A program made the translations under genes and the position numbers. A stretch of 64,000 nt of DNA from Acidicapsa acidisoli. GTDB taxonomy: Bacteria > Acidobacteriota > Terriglobia > Terriglobales > Acidobacteriaceae. Positions 43,790-53,522 of this stretch are shown here, piece by piece (position 1 is the stretch's first letter; the number at the start of each line of letters is the position of its first letter). Under the pieces are notes generated by a model. It saw only the letters and a list, made by a program, of their open reading frames with translations, made no database searches and was not told the DNA's origin. Location of the stretch: NCBI RefSeq assembly GCF_025685625.1, contig NZ_JAGSYI010000002.1:372001-436000 (forward strand). The letters run 5' to 3'.

Positions 43790-44898
43790 CCCAGAACATT
43801 CGCCATGCGGCTGGCAGCCTGCTCGTCGTCGGTTTGTCCGGGACGGAATTGACGCGGCTGGAACGCGCCTGGCTCAAGCTGATTCAGCCCTCGGGAATCA
43901 TCCTTTTTCGCCGCAATATTATCGATGCCGCGCAGACCCGCGCGTTACTTGCCGAATCGACCACTTACTGCAATCCGCACAGCCTGCGCTGCGTGGATAT
44001 CGAAGGCGGAACGGTGGACCGTCTACGCGATGCCATCGCGCCCATGCCTTCCGCGCAGGCAGTGGCGCAGGCCGCACTCCGGAGCGGCGCAACCTCGCTT
44101 ATGCTCCGGCATGGAGAACTGATTGCGCGGGAGACGCTGGCCTTCGGGTTCAACACGACACTGGCCCCGGTTCTCGACCTGGCGCTGCCGGAGTCCGCAG
44201 CCGTAATGGGCACGCGTTCCGCCGATGCGACTTCCGCCGGAGTAATCGCATACGCCCGCGCATTCCTGTCGGGTCTCGCGGCGCAAGGGGTGGTCGGGTG
44301 CGGCAAGCATTTTCCCGGACTTGGCGGGGGCAACCTCGATACTCACCTGGAGACACCGGCGATCGACCGCACCTTGCAGCAAATCTGGCAGGAGGATCTA
44401 GTGCCCTACCGGGAGCTTGCGGCGGAGCTGCCCATGGTAATGGTCAACCACGCTACGTACCCGGCAACGCGCAGCGGAGAGCGTCCCGCTACCGCCTCGG
44501 CCTACTGGGTGACTGCGATCTTGTTGCGGAAGATCGGCTACCGAGGGCTGGTATTCAGCGACGATATGGAGATGGGTGGCATCCTCAAGTATGCGCCCAT
44601 GGAGGAAGCCGCAGTCTGCGCAATTCGCGCAGGGATTCATCTGATGGAGATCTGCCACAGTCCGGAATTGATCCTGCGCGCCTATGAGTCGCTGATTCAT
44701 GAGGCTGAGCAATCGGCTGCCTTCCATAGATTGTTACTGGAGCGCGCCGCTGTTGCGCGACGATTGCGAAGATCTCGTTTCAACAAGCCTCTTTTGCGTG
44801 CTCTTTCCTCTGTGCAATTGGCCACGCTGAGGGAAGCAATATCGCAGTTCCGTCAGGAAATCGAGCAGGAGATCAAGCAGGAGAGGAAGGCGCGATGA
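43786..44898 (+). CDS. nagZ: Beta-N-acetylhexosaminidase (NagZ), GH3
   Basis: 370 aa. GH3 signatures: GIILFRRNI, CVDIEGGTVDRLRD, ARAFLSGLAAQGVVGCGKHFPGLGGGNLDTH and the nucleophile Asp in LVFSDDMEMGG. It removes GlcNAc from anhydro-muropeptides in the cytoplasm. One oddity is the loop KHFPGLG...DTH, where most NagZ proteins have KHFPGHG; the second conserved His (DTH) is kept, so activity is still likely. It is tightly coupled to anmK downstream and mutS upstream. Confidence 0.88.
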   Translation: MTQNIRHAAGSLLVVGLSGTELTRLERAWLKLIQPSGIILFRRNIIDAAQTRALLAESTTYCNPHSLRCVDIEGGTVDRLRDAIAPMPSAQAVAQAALRSGATSLMLRHGELIARETLAFGFNTTLAPVLDLALPESAAVMGTRSADATSAGVIAYARAFLSGLAAQGVVGCGKHFPGLGGGNLDTHLETPAIDRTLQQIWQEDLVPYRELAAELPMVMVNHATYPATRSGERPATASAYWVTAILLRKIGYRGLVFSDDMEMGGILKYAPMEEAAVCAIRAGIHLMEICHSPELILRAYESLIHEAEQSAAFHRLLLERAAVARRLRRSRFNKPLLRALSSVQLATLREAISQFRQEIEQEIKQERKAR

Positions 44899-46052
44899 TC
44901 GTCGCTGGAATTATGAGCGGAACATCGGCCGACGGCATCGACATAGCTCTCGTCGACATTCGAGGGACTGGGAACGCTCTGCCGAAACTTCGTCTACTGG
45001 CTCACGAGGGATTTCCCTACCCCGCCGCACTGCGCAGATCCGTACTCGCTGCGATGAATGCTCAGTCGACTTCGACGGCAGAGCTGGCGCGGCTGAACTG
45101 GAGACTGGGGCTTGCTTACTCCGAAGCAGTTCGAGCCACGTTGGAACGCAATCCGATGAAATTGGCGCTGATCGGCTGCCACGGACAGACGCTGTATCAC
45201 CAGCCCGTCGCGCAGGCTTACGCGGGAGCAAGATTCACCTGCACCTGGCAGGCAGGCGAGGCTTCCATTCTGGCTGGAGAGCTGGGTGTTCCGGTCGTTT
45301 CAAATTTTCGTCCTGCGGATATGGCCGCCGGTGGCCAGGGCGCGCCGCTGGTGCCATTGCTGGATTTTGTTCTCTTCCGCCATGCGAAGCGAGGCAGAGT
45401 TTTGCAGAACATCGGCGGCATTGCGAACCTCACAGCGATCCCGCCCGGCGCATCCGAAGACGAAACGCAGGCTTACGATTCCGGACCCGGAAACATGCTG
45501 ATCGACGCGCTCATGATGGAGCTTTACCGCAAACCGATGGATGCAGGCGGCGCAGTGGCCGCTACTGGCGCTGTGCTCCAGGCGGTGCTGCAAAAGGCTC
45601 TGCGTCATCCTTTTCTGCGCAAAGATCCCCCGAAGACGGCTGGGCGGGAGCAGTTCGGGCGCGAATATGCCGCATGGTTTCTTGCGGAGTGCCACAAGAT
45701 CAGCAAACGCAAGCAGGATGCAGTCGCCACAGCCACGGCGTTCACTTCGGCTTCCATCGTCGAGGCGTATCTGCGCTTTGCCGCAGCCTCGATGGGCACA
45801 GCGCCAGTCGACTACATCGTTTCGGGTGGAGGCGCGCGGAATGCAACGCTGATGAACCAGCTCGTCGCGTTGCTCAAGCCGCACAACTGCAGGATCACAA
45901 CCATCGACGCTTTCGGAATGCCTGCGGAGGCGAAAGAGGCCGCGGCCTTTGCGCTGCTGGCCTGGCAGACATGGCATCGCCGCCCCGGCAACGTGCCCTC
46001 GGCTACCGGTGCAAACCGTCCGGCGATTCTTGGCCAGGTGACGTATGCATAG
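44895..46052 (+). CDS. anmK: Anhydro-N-acetylmuramic acid kinase
   Basis: 385 aa from ATG 44895, overlapping nagZ by 4 nt. Landmarks: GIMSGTSADGIDIALVDI at the start, IGCHGQTLYHQP, ADMAAGGQGAPLVPLLDF, NIGGIANLTAIP, DSGPGNMLIDALM and the ATP site VSGGGARNATLM. It phosphorylates 1,6-anhydro-MurNAc to MurNAc-6-phosphate in peptidoglycan recycling. No murQ etherase is in the window. Confidence 0.95.
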   Translation: MIVAGIMSGTSADGIDIALVDIRGTGNALPKLRLLAHEGFPYPAALRRSVLAAMNAQSTSTAELARLNWRLGLAYSEAVRATLERNPMKLALIGCHGQTLYHQPVAQAYAGARFTCTWQAGEASILAGELGVPVVSNFRPADMAAGGQGAPLVPLLDFVLFRHAKRGRVLQNIGGIANLTAIPPGASEDETQAYDSGPGNMLIDALMMELYRKPMDAGGAVAATGAVLQAVLQKALRHPFLRKDPPKTAGREQFGREYAAWFLAECHKISKRKQDAVATATAFTSASIVEAYLRFAAASMGTAPVDYIVSGGGARNATLMNQLVALLKPHNCRITTIDAFGMPAEAKEAAAFALLAWQTWHRRPGNVPSATGANRPAILGQVTYA

Positions 46053-47577
46053 GTTTGCTGCCCTTGCCGCGATGCTGGGACTACTTTTTCTCACCGCGTG
46101 TCACAGTCCAAAAGTGGACCGCAACACGGTGGTTTTTCTCATCGAGAGCAGTCCTACGAATCTCGACCCGAGGATCGGGACGGATGCGCAATCCGAGCAC
46201 ATCGATGAACTGATATTCGATGGTCTGGTGGTGCGGGATGCGAGCTTCCGCGTCGCGCCTGGACTTGCGGAGCGATGGGACCAGCCCGATCCTCTCACGC
46301 TGATCTTCCATCTGCACCCAAATGTGCACTTCAGCGATGGCCGGCCGCTGACCTCGCGTGATGTTGTGTGGACGCTCAACTCGATGCGCAATGGAGCCAT
46401 CATCACTCCGAAGGCAGCCAGCTACCTCTCGGTCGCAAGTATCGATGCTCCCGATCCGATGACGGTCGTGCTGCATCTCAAATTTCCCGACAACTTTCTT
46501 CTGACCAACCTATCGGCGGGCGCGATGGGCATTGTGCCGTACGGCAGCGGCCGCGACTTCTGGCAGCATCCCGTCGGCTCTGGTCCGTTCCGGTTTGTGA
46601 GCCAGGAGATCGACAAGGAAGTGGTGATCGAGCGCAATCCATTGAGTTGGCGGGGAGACGCATCGCAAGGCAATATCCAGCGGGTGCGCTTCGCAGTCGT
46701 GCCCGATCCGATTACACGCGCCCTCGAACTGCGCAAAGGCTCGGCAGATCTGGAGAGCAATTCCCTGCTGCCGGATATGTTTCCGGTGTTGGAGGCTGAG
46801 AAGCATCTGGCGGTGGAAAGCGTGAGCGGAACGCAGGTGCAGTACATCGCATTCAACACCATCGATCCAATTCTTCGCGATGTGCGCGTACGGCAGGCGA
46901 TTGCCTGTGCCATCGACATTCCCCTCATTCTGAAGACGCTCCAGGCTGGCCGCGCCAAAGCTGCCGTAAGCCTGCTGCCGGAGAAGCACTGGGCATGGAC
47001 GGGCGACGTGGCGCGTTACGAATACAACCCAGCGCGCGCCCAACAACTGCTCGACGAAGCCGGGTACCGGCGAGGCTCCAGCGGGATGCGTCTACACCTG
47101 ACGATGAAGACCAGTACCGACGAAGGCACGCGCCTGCTGGCCGCGACTTTGCAGCAGCAGTTGGCGGCAGTGGGAATCAATCTCGATATCCGGAGTTACG
47201 AATCGGCGACTTATCTTCAGGATCTGATGCGGGGTTCGTTCCAGATATATGCGCTGCGCTGGATAGGAGGCAACGAGCAGCCGGATATCTTCGGCTATGC
47301 CTTCAGCACGGCGCGGATACCGCCCAAAGGTGCTAACCGCGGCCGCTATCACAATGTGGAACTCGATGCCCTGCTTGACGATGCGGGTAAATCGACCAAT
47401 CAGGACAGGCGGCGTGCCGACTATGTGCGGATACAGCAGATTCTGGCCCGCGATCTGCCCGCATTCAATCTCTGGTACAAGGATTCGATCGTCGTACACA
47501 ACCGGCGGCTGAGCGGGATCGCGATAAGTCCCTCGGGCAGCTTCGAATTTCTGACCACAGCGAAGGTGCGAATGTAA
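46045..47577 (+). CDS. Peptide/muropeptide-binding lipoprotein of ABC transporter (DppA/OppA-like)
   Basis: 510 aa. A lipobox LTAC gives the acylated Cys at residue 19. The SBP_bac_5 body shows TNLDPRIGTDAQSEHIDELIFDGLV, GLAERWDQPDPLTLIFHLHPNVHFSDG and DVVWTLNSM. It starts 8 nt inside anmK. The tie with nagZ and anmK suggests it captures muropeptides (compare MppA), but the ligand is inference. Permease and ATPase genes are not adjacent. Confidence 0.9.
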   Translation: MHRFAALAAMLGLLFLTACHSPKVDRNTVVFLIESSPTNLDPRIGTDAQSEHIDELIFDGLVVRDASFRVAPGLAERWDQPDPLTLIFHLHPNVHFSDGRPLTSRDVVWTLNSMRNGAIITPKAASYLSVASIDAPDPMTVVLHLKFPDNFLLTNLSAGAMGIVPYGSGRDFWQHPVGSGPFRFVSQEIDKEVVIERNPLSWRGDASQGNIQRVRFAVVPDPITRALELRKGSADLESNSLLPDMFPVLEAEKHLAVESVSGTQVQYIAFNTIDPILRDVRVRQAIACAIDIPLILKTLQAGRAKAAVSLLPEKHWAWTGDVARYEYNPARAQQLLDEAGYRRGSSGMRLHLTMKTSTDEGTRLLAATLQQQLAAVGINLDIRSYESATYLQDLMRGSFQIYALRWIGGNEQPDIFGYAFSTARIPPKGANRGRYHNVELDALLDDAGKSTNQDRRRADYVRIQQILARDLPAFNLWYKDSIVVHNRRLSGIAISPSGSFEFLTTAKVRM

Positions 47578-47784
47578 CGGGTCGTTACAATCGAAGCAAG
47601 AATTCGTTACATGCCAATCGGTAAACTTTCCTTCCTACCACCTCGTCTACTTGGGCAGGAAAAGCGCCAGTCCAGGTTTCAATTTCATATTTTTCACCGG
47701 TCGATTTCCTGGTTCTGGTACGGCGCAATTGGTCCTGCTGGCCAGACCTGGACTAGCGAAGTTTGCGGGTTGTTGGGAGAAGAT

Positions 47785-49089
47785 ATGCAAGCGAATATCA
47801 AGAGATCCAATGTCAGTTTCGCCCTGCGAAGCGCGGCTCTGCTGCTGAGTATTTCGTGGCTTCCGGCGATGGCTTTGCCGCTAGCCGATGGCGTGACCGG
47901 CGGTATCGCCGGCCAGACGCCGGCTCCGGCAGCCAACCGGTTTCTCGGCACAATCACTGCTGTTGGATCTGGAATGCTGACGGTAAAGACCGACGCCGGC
48001 GCGGAACACAAGGTCACGGTTCCGGACGGCGTTCGAATCCAGCGCATTGCACCTGGCGCCAAGGATCTGAGCAACGCGGCGACCATCCAGTTCAGCGATC
48101 TCGCGGTCGGAGACAGGGTGCTTGTTCGGCTATCTCCGGACTCGACGACCGACCCGGTGACTGCAATTTCAATCGTAGCGATTCCTCAGGCCGACCTGGC
48201 CCAGAAACAGCAGCAGGATCGTGAGGACTGGCAGCGCAACGGAGTCGGCGGTTTGGTGAAGAGCGTCGACGCCGGAACGGGCGTGGTGGTGATCGTATCC
48301 GGAGCGGGAGCGACGCAGAAGACGATTACGCTGCACACCACTCCGACGACGGTGCTCCGGCGATACGCAGAGAATTCGGTCAGCTTCGATCAGGCCAAGC
48401 CCGCGCCGATTGAAACGATCCAGGCTGGCGACCAGTTGCGCGCCCGCGGCGCCAAAAATGCCGATGGGACTGAGTTGGCGGCGGTTGAGGTGGTTTCCGG
48501 CAGCTTTCGCAATATATCCGGAACGATCAGCTCAATTAACGCATCGGCCATGACGATTGCGCTCAAGGATCTGCTCACCAAGCAGAACGTTACGGTGCAC
48601 ATCGGTCCGGAGGCCCAGATGCGAAAGCTGCCGGACATGATGGCGAAGGCGCTCGCGGCGATGACCAAGCCGGGTGAAGGGAATGGCGCGGGCGCCGGAT
48701 CTGGTTCGGGTCAAGGTTCAGGTCAAAATTCAGCTCAGGGTTCCTCTCAAGGTGGTCAGCAACCGGCTGGAAATGTTGCTACTGGAGGACAAGCCGGTGG
48801 CGCGCGTCCGGCTTACGGAGCACAAGGTGGCGCGGGAGGCGAATCCAACCAGGGCAGACGCGGAGGCGGCGATTTGCAACAAATGCTGAACCGCGCCCCC
48901 GCCATTCACCTCGCGGATTTGCAAAAGGGCGACGCTGTCATGCTGGTTTCAACGCAGGGCTCAGCCGAAGTGACTGCGGTCACGCTGCTGGCTGGCGTCG
49001 AACCTTTGCTTCAGGCTCCTGCTTCGACACAGAACATGCTGCTCTCCAACTGGAACATGAGTTCCGGTGGGGCTGAAGCGGCTCAATAA
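47785..49089 (+). CDS. Exported DUF5666-like protein with glycine-rich tail region
   Basis: 434 aa from ATG 47785, with GGGAG upstream; the longer frame has no site. The signal segment is near 10-35. There follow repeated beta modules of the DUF5666 type (NRFLGTITAVGSGMLTVKTDAG; GGLVKSVDAGTGVVVIVSG; ISGTISSINASAMTIALKD). A low-complexity stretch rich in Gly/Ser/Gln (about 297-375) precedes a short C-terminal module. It probably works outside the cytoplasm. The next gene, the Oar-type receptor, has its own Gly-rich stretch. Confidence 0.75.
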   Translation: MQANIKRSNVSFALRSAALLLSISWLPAMALPLADGVTGGIAGQTPAPAANRFLGTITAVGSGMLTVKTDAGAEHKVTVPDGVRIQRIAPGAKDLSNAATIQFSDLAVGDRVLVRLSPDSTTDPVTAISIVAIPQADLAQKQQQDREDWQRNGVGGLVKSVDAGTGVVVIVSGAGATQKTITLHTTPTTVLRRYAENSVSFDQAKPAPIETIQAGDQLRARGAKNADGTELAAVEVVSGSFRNISGTISSINASAMTIALKDLLTKQNVTVHIGPEAQMRKLPDMMAKALAAMTKPGEGNGAGAGSGSGQGSGQNSAQGSSQGGQQPAGNVATGGQAGGARPAYGAQGGAGGESNQGRRGGGDLQQMLNRAPAIHLADLQKGDAVMLVSTQGSAEVTAVTLLAGVEPLLQAPASTQNMLLSNWNMSSGGAEAAQ

Positions 49090-49128
49090 CTGAAAGTTCA
49101 TTTGGATTTATACGACATTGGGGGATAA

Positions 49129-52101
49129 GTGTACGCAAAACTAACATCTCTAACTCACGCCGTGCTCGCCATTTCCTTTGCGGTGCTTTTGAGCGCAACG
49201 GCTGGCTTCGCGCAGGCGCCTTCGCAATCTCCGCCGCAGACAGGGTCGAAGACGGCGGCGCAAGCGACATTTCACGGCAAGATCTCTGACCCAACGGGAG
49301 CTTTGATACCGGGCACAACCGTCACCATCAGCAACTCCCAGGGTCAAACGGTCGCATCAGCCACTGCGGACGCGGCGGGCAGCTATGAAGCGCGCGTTCC
49401 GGCTCCGGGCATCTATACGGTGACAGCAACATATCAAAACTTTGCGCCATTTGTCTCCCAGGGAATCGTAGTTGCGGCGGGGCAAGCGAAGCACGTCGAC
49501 ATTACAATGGCGATCCAGACTGCGCAACAGACGGTCACGGTGACGGATGACAGTCCAACCGTGAGCGTGGAGGCCGATCAAAATTCCACCAGTATCGTGA
49601 TCAAGGGCAAGGATCTGGAGGCTCTGTCGGACGATCCGGATGAGCTTTCGAACGAGCTTTCTGCACTTGCGGGGCCATCGGCCGGGCCGAACGGCGGGCA
49701 GATCTACATCGACGGCTTTACGGGCGGCCAACTTCCGCCGAAGTCGTCCATCCGCGAGATTCGCGTGAACCAGAATCCTTATTCCGCCGAATTCGACCGG
49801 CTCGGATTCGGTCGCATCGAGATCCTCACCAAGCCCGGTACCGACCATTTACACGGTCAGTTCATGGTGCAGGGGAATGACAGCAATTTCAATACCGGCG
49901 ACCCGTTTACCCCGAATGTTCCGGGGTACTACAACTACCAATACAACGGCACATTGAATGGTTCGCTCAACAAGAGCACATCGTTCTTTATCTCCGCGGA
50001 ACATCGTTCGATCAACAACGAGAATATCTTCGATACGCCGTGCGACGCCCTTGGAAACTGCCCTGGCGATATCAATGGCGCAATCGCGAACCCGCATTCA
50101 CGAACGAATGTCTCACCGCGCATCGACTTCCAGATCGGACAGAAGAACACCCTGACGATGCGCTACCAGTACTACCACGACTCTGAATCCGGGGACATCA
50201 GCGCGACTCAGTTGCCGACGCTCTCGAACAGCGTAACAACCAACGATAACAGTATTCAGATCAGTGACACCGAAGTGATCAGCGATCACATCGTCAACGA
50301 GACGCGCTTCCAATACGACCGCGCGCTCGCGTATACGACCCCCGTCAGTACTGCTCCGACGATCCAGGTGCAGGAATCGACATTTACGGCGGGGGGAAAC
50401 CCGTCGCAGAATGTGCACGACCATACGGATCGATGGGAGTTTCAGAACCTCACTACGATGTCGCTGGGAAAACACGCGGTCAAGTTTGGGACGCGGCTTC
50501 GCGACAGCCGGGACGCCAACTTTGCCGACTCGGGCTTCAACGGCACGTTCACCTTCGCTTCCCCTTCGGACTATTCGAGCGCGGTCCAGAGCGCGCTGAA
50601 TGGCACGACCGCAACTATCGCGCCCAGTCAATTGACCTACGCCACCGGCGTTCAGAGCGCAGTGGGGAATGTCTTCGATGGTGCGGCTTTTATTCAGGAT
50701 GACTGGAGATTCAATTCGCGCCTGACGCTATCGGGAGGGCTGCGCTGGGAATCGCAAAACCATGTTGCCGATCATGACGACTGGGCGCCGAGGTTTTCGA
50801 TGGCCTATGCGCTGGACGGCATGAAGGGCAAGCAGGCCAAGACCGTCCTGCGCGCCGGGTATGGCATCTTTTACGATCGCCTTCCGATTGCCAACTTCCT
50901 GACGATCAATCGCTCCATCCTGCAACAACAGTACACGCTTGGCCAGACGAACCCTGTGAGCCCAGATTGCTTTACTAAGAGCTTCACGGCCTTTGACTCG
51001 ACTGCCTGCGGGACGGGCACGACTGGGAAGCGATCGCTGTACCAGGTAGATCCCACATATCACTCGCCGTATACGCAGCAGTTTGGAGCGAGCATCGAGC
51101 GCCAGCTTACCAAGGCACAGACGGTGACGGTGACCTATCTCCACTCGCAGGGCGTGCATCAGTTGGTCGAGATCAACGCCAATGCGCCTTACAGTCCAAC
51201 CTACAACGCAGCGCTGGGCAACGTGTATCAGTACTTTCCCGAGGGCATTTACAAGCAGGATCAGATGATCGTGAATACGAATGCCCGCTTCAGTCCCAAC
51301 TTCAATATATTCGGCTTCTATACGTTGAGCTTCGCGCATACGGATGGAGCGGGCGGGTCGATTGCGTCGAACTCGAACAATCTCAGCCAGGATTACGGGC
51401 GGGCAAGCTTTGTCTCGCGCAATCAAGTCTTCCTGATAGCCAACTATCTCGGGCCAAAGGGGATCCGCTTCAACCCGTTCCTGATTGCGCAAGCAGGCAG
51501 GCCTTTCAACATTGTCACCGCAAGCGACAACAATGGCGACTCCTTCTTTAACGACCGGCCATACGTAGCGAATAGCTCGGAATGTTCTGCGGGTGCGAAC
51601 GATTTTTATCAGACTTCCTATGGATGCTTCGATACCAACGCGACTCCTCTGGCGGGCGAAACGCTGCTGGCCAATAATGCCGGGCATGGACCTGCGGCTG
51701 TGGCTTTGAATCTGCGCATCAGCCGCGCGTTTGGAGTCGGGCCAAAGCTGGAGAAAGCTGACGCGAACGCCAACCAGGGCGGGCCTCCGGGAGATGGCGG
51801 ACCTCGAGGCGGACGCGGGGGCGGCGGACCGGGCGGTGGATTTGGACCGGGCGGTTTCGGTGGGGGCGGTGGTGGTCGCGGCGGACCCGGCGGCATGTTT
51901 GCACCAACAGCCACAGGGCGGAAGTACACCCTGACATTCAGTGCTCAGGCGCTGAACCTCTTCAACGATATCGACTACGGCACACCGATTGGAACCGTCG
52001 GGAACAGCGAATTCGGAAAATCACGAAGCCTGCAGGGCGGTATCTTCTCACAAGGCGCGGCGGCTCGGCGGATCTTCTTTCAGACGGTCTTCAGCTTCTA
52101 A
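49129..52101 (+). CDS. Oar-type TonB-dependent outer-membrane protein
   Basis: 990 aa from GTG 49129, GGGGGAT upstream. Signal peptide (about 1-28), then a carboxypeptidase-regulatory (Ig-like) domain (about 45-130: FHGKISDPTGALIPGTTVTISN), plug-like region (SIREIRVNQNPYSAEFDRLGFGRIEI) and a long beta-barrel to the C-terminal Phe. A Gly/Pro/Arg-rich block (about 885-925) sits in a late extracellular loop. Oar-like receptors are abundant in acidobacteria and import or export large molecules; the ligand is unknown. The stop overlaps that of the convergent glycosyltransferase. Confidence 0.9.
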   Translation: MYAKLTSLTHAVLAISFAVLLSATAGFAQAPSQSPPQTGSKTAAQATFHGKISDPTGALIPGTTVTISNSQGQTVASATADAAGSYEARVPAPGIYTVTATYQNFAPFVSQGIVVAAGQAKHVDITMAIQTAQQTVTVTDDSPTVSVEADQNSTSIVIKGKDLEALSDDPDELSNELSALAGPSAGPNGGQIYIDGFTGGQLPPKSSIREIRVNQNPYSAEFDRLGFGRIEILTKPGTDHLHGQFMVQGNDSNFNTGDPFTPNVPGYYNYQYNGTLNGSLNKSTSFFISAEHRSINNENIFDTPCDALGNCPGDINGAIANPHSRTNVSPRIDFQIGQKNTLTMRYQYYHDSESGDISATQLPTLSNSVTTNDNSIQISDTEVISDHIVNETRFQYDRALAYTTPVSTAPTIQVQESTFTAGGNPSQNVHDHTDRWEFQNLTTMSLGKHAVKFGTRLRDSRDANFADSGFNGTFTFASPSDYSSAVQSALNGTTATIAPSQLTYATGVQSAVGNVFDGAAFIQDDWRFNSRLTLSGGLRWESQNHVADHDDWAPRFSMAYALDGMKGKQAKTVLRAGYGIFYDRLPIANFLTINRSILQQQYTLGQTNPVSPDCFTKSFTAFDSTACGTGTTGKRSLYQVDPTYHSPYTQQFGASIERQLTKAQTVTVTYLHSQGVHQLVEINANAPYSPTYNAALGNVYQYFPEGIYKQDQMIVNTNARFSPNFNIFGFYTLSFAHTDGAGGSIASNSNNLSQDYGRASFVSRNQVFLIANYLGPKGIRFNPFLIAQAGRPFNIVTASDNNGDSFFNDRPYVANSSECSAGANDFYQTSYGCFDTNATPLAGETLLANNAGHGPAAVALNLRISRAFGVGPKLEKADANANQGGPPGDGGPRGGRGGGGPGGGFGPGGFGGGGGGRGGPGGMFAPTATGRKYTLTFSAQALNLFNDIDYGTPIGTVGNSEFGKSRSLQGGIFSQGAAARRIFFQTVFSF

Positions 52102-53522
52102 CTCATGCTGTGAATTTCAAGCGTGGGGCTACTATGGCCCCGCGCTTTTCTGTTCCATAAATGAACCGTTCCTTCTGCAGCGAATACGCACAACAATGGC
52201 ATAATCGGCGCGCGGTAGCGCCCTACGGCCTGCGCTCCGCCGGAAATGAGCAGGAAATACAGCGCGATCCCCACGACTGTCAGGGCGGCAGGAGTTGTGC
52301 GATCGGCACTCGCGAAACCGTACATTGCAAGGCAATAAATCAAAAGCAGAAAGCCTTCGAGCAGAACCATCGCAATGGTCACGCCGGGATGAGTTGAGTA
52401 GATTCGCAAAGCCGATGCCATAACGCCTTCGTTCACGATGCGGCGCGGCATCGAGCAAGGCGAAGGGTACGCACCCAGCAGTTGAAGCAACTCTGCCGCG
52501 CCGGGCGTGAATGCTACCAATCCGACGCCTGCGATGTGCGTCTTCAGGTACAGTACAGGGTGTTGCGCCAGTACACTGATTGCCTGTTCGCGCATGAAGT
52601 GAAGCCGCTGGGCCTGGCTCCATTGACGCTGCTCAGGATGCATGGTGATATAAGCGGATTCGTCAGGATAGCCTAGCTTGTCCTGCTCCGCGCCAAGAGT
52701 CGTATGTTCCAACTCTGCAGTAACTTCGGCTGACTGAAAGAAATATAGATTCTGTTCGACGATGCTGGAGAAACCGCTGTAGCCTGTTTCGATGGAATTG
52801 CGTATTTGCCATGCTGCCAGCCATGGTAAGGAACTTACAAGCAAAACTGCGGGTGCCTTCCACCACAGGTCACGTTGTTTCCCGGCTGTAAGAGCGATGC
52901 CAATGGCGAGCGCTATTACAAGATAGTAGCTGACCGGACGCACAAAGGTTGCTGCCGCCAGGAATACGCCGGCGAGGGCCAACGGCGCCACCTTGCCTGA
53001 CTTCTGCCACGCTGTCAGCCGCTCGATAACGACGAGAACAAGAAAGACAAACAGCGTCTCCGGCATTACCCGAATGGTTGAGGCGATCGATAGCGGCTCG
53101 CAGGCATACAGCCACGCAGCCTTTGTTCCCGCGTTGCGATGGGGAAAGATCCGTTCGGCGATCTTCCGCACCAGAAGCAGGGATGCCAGCGAGACGAGGA
53201 TCTGCGCCACGAGGGTCAACAATACATTCCCGAAGAGCGTGCCGGTGAGCAGGGCAAAGAGGGGAAACCCGGGTGTTCGATCTGTCTCCGGCAACCCGGA
53301 GGTCGTGAACGCGCCATGCAAGATAAGATTCCGGCCAGGCTCAAGATAGCTGGGGGTATCGCCCTGCGTCATCACACTGGTTCCGGTAAGAAGGAACGCC
53401 GCGAACATAAGACCGAGCCGCAACGCGGCGGCGACCACCAGTGGCGCCAATGTTGCTTTGTCTAATTCCGAATTGAGTTCTAGATTGATCCTTCGTTGAA
53501 GGCTGTGAAGCCGGTTTTTCAT
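52098..53522 (-). CDS. GT39/ArnT-like membrane glycosyltransferase
   Basis: 474 aa from ATG 53522, which overlaps the stop of the upstream GT4 gene (ATGA). About ten membrane helices. The first extracytoplasmic loop has GDTPSYLEPGRNLILHG, with the acidic residue expected to be catalytic in the GT-C fold, and TDRTPGFPLF. Such enzymes move a sugar from a polyprenyl carrier to lipid or protein outside the inner membrane. It is coupled to a cytoplasmic GT4, hinting at an exported glycan. Confidence 0.8.
   Translation of the reverse strand: MKNRLHSLQRRINLELNSELDKATLAPLVVAAALRLGLMFAAFLLTGTSVMTQGDTPSYLEPGRNLILHGAFTTSGLPETDRTPGFPLFALLTGTLFGNVLLTLVAQILVSLASLLLVRKIAERIFPHRNAGTKAAWLYACEPLSIASTIRVMPETLFVFLVLVVIERLTAWQKSGKVAPLALAGVFLAAATFVRPVSYYLVIALAIGIALTAGKQRDLWWKAPAVLLVSSLPWLAAWQIRNSIETGYSGFSSIVEQNLYFFQSAEVTAELEHTTLGAEQDKLGYPDESAYITMHPEQRQWSQAQRLHFMREQAISVLAQHPVLYLKTHIAGVGLVAFTPGAAELLQLLGAYPSPCSMPRRIVNEGVMASALRIYSTHPGVTIAMVLLEGFLLLIYCLAMYGFASADRTTPAALTVVGIALYFLLISGGAQAVGRYRAPIMPLLCVFAAEGTVHLWNRKARGHSSPTLEIHSMS
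52119..52154 (+). terminator. Terminator of the Oar gene, inside the convergent gene
   Basis: AAGCGTGGGGC and GCCCCGCGCTT form an 11-bp stem (one G-U pair) with a 7-nt loop, followed by TTCTGTT. It lies just after the Oar stop and within the last codons of the opposing glycosyltransferase gene. Confidence 0.7.
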
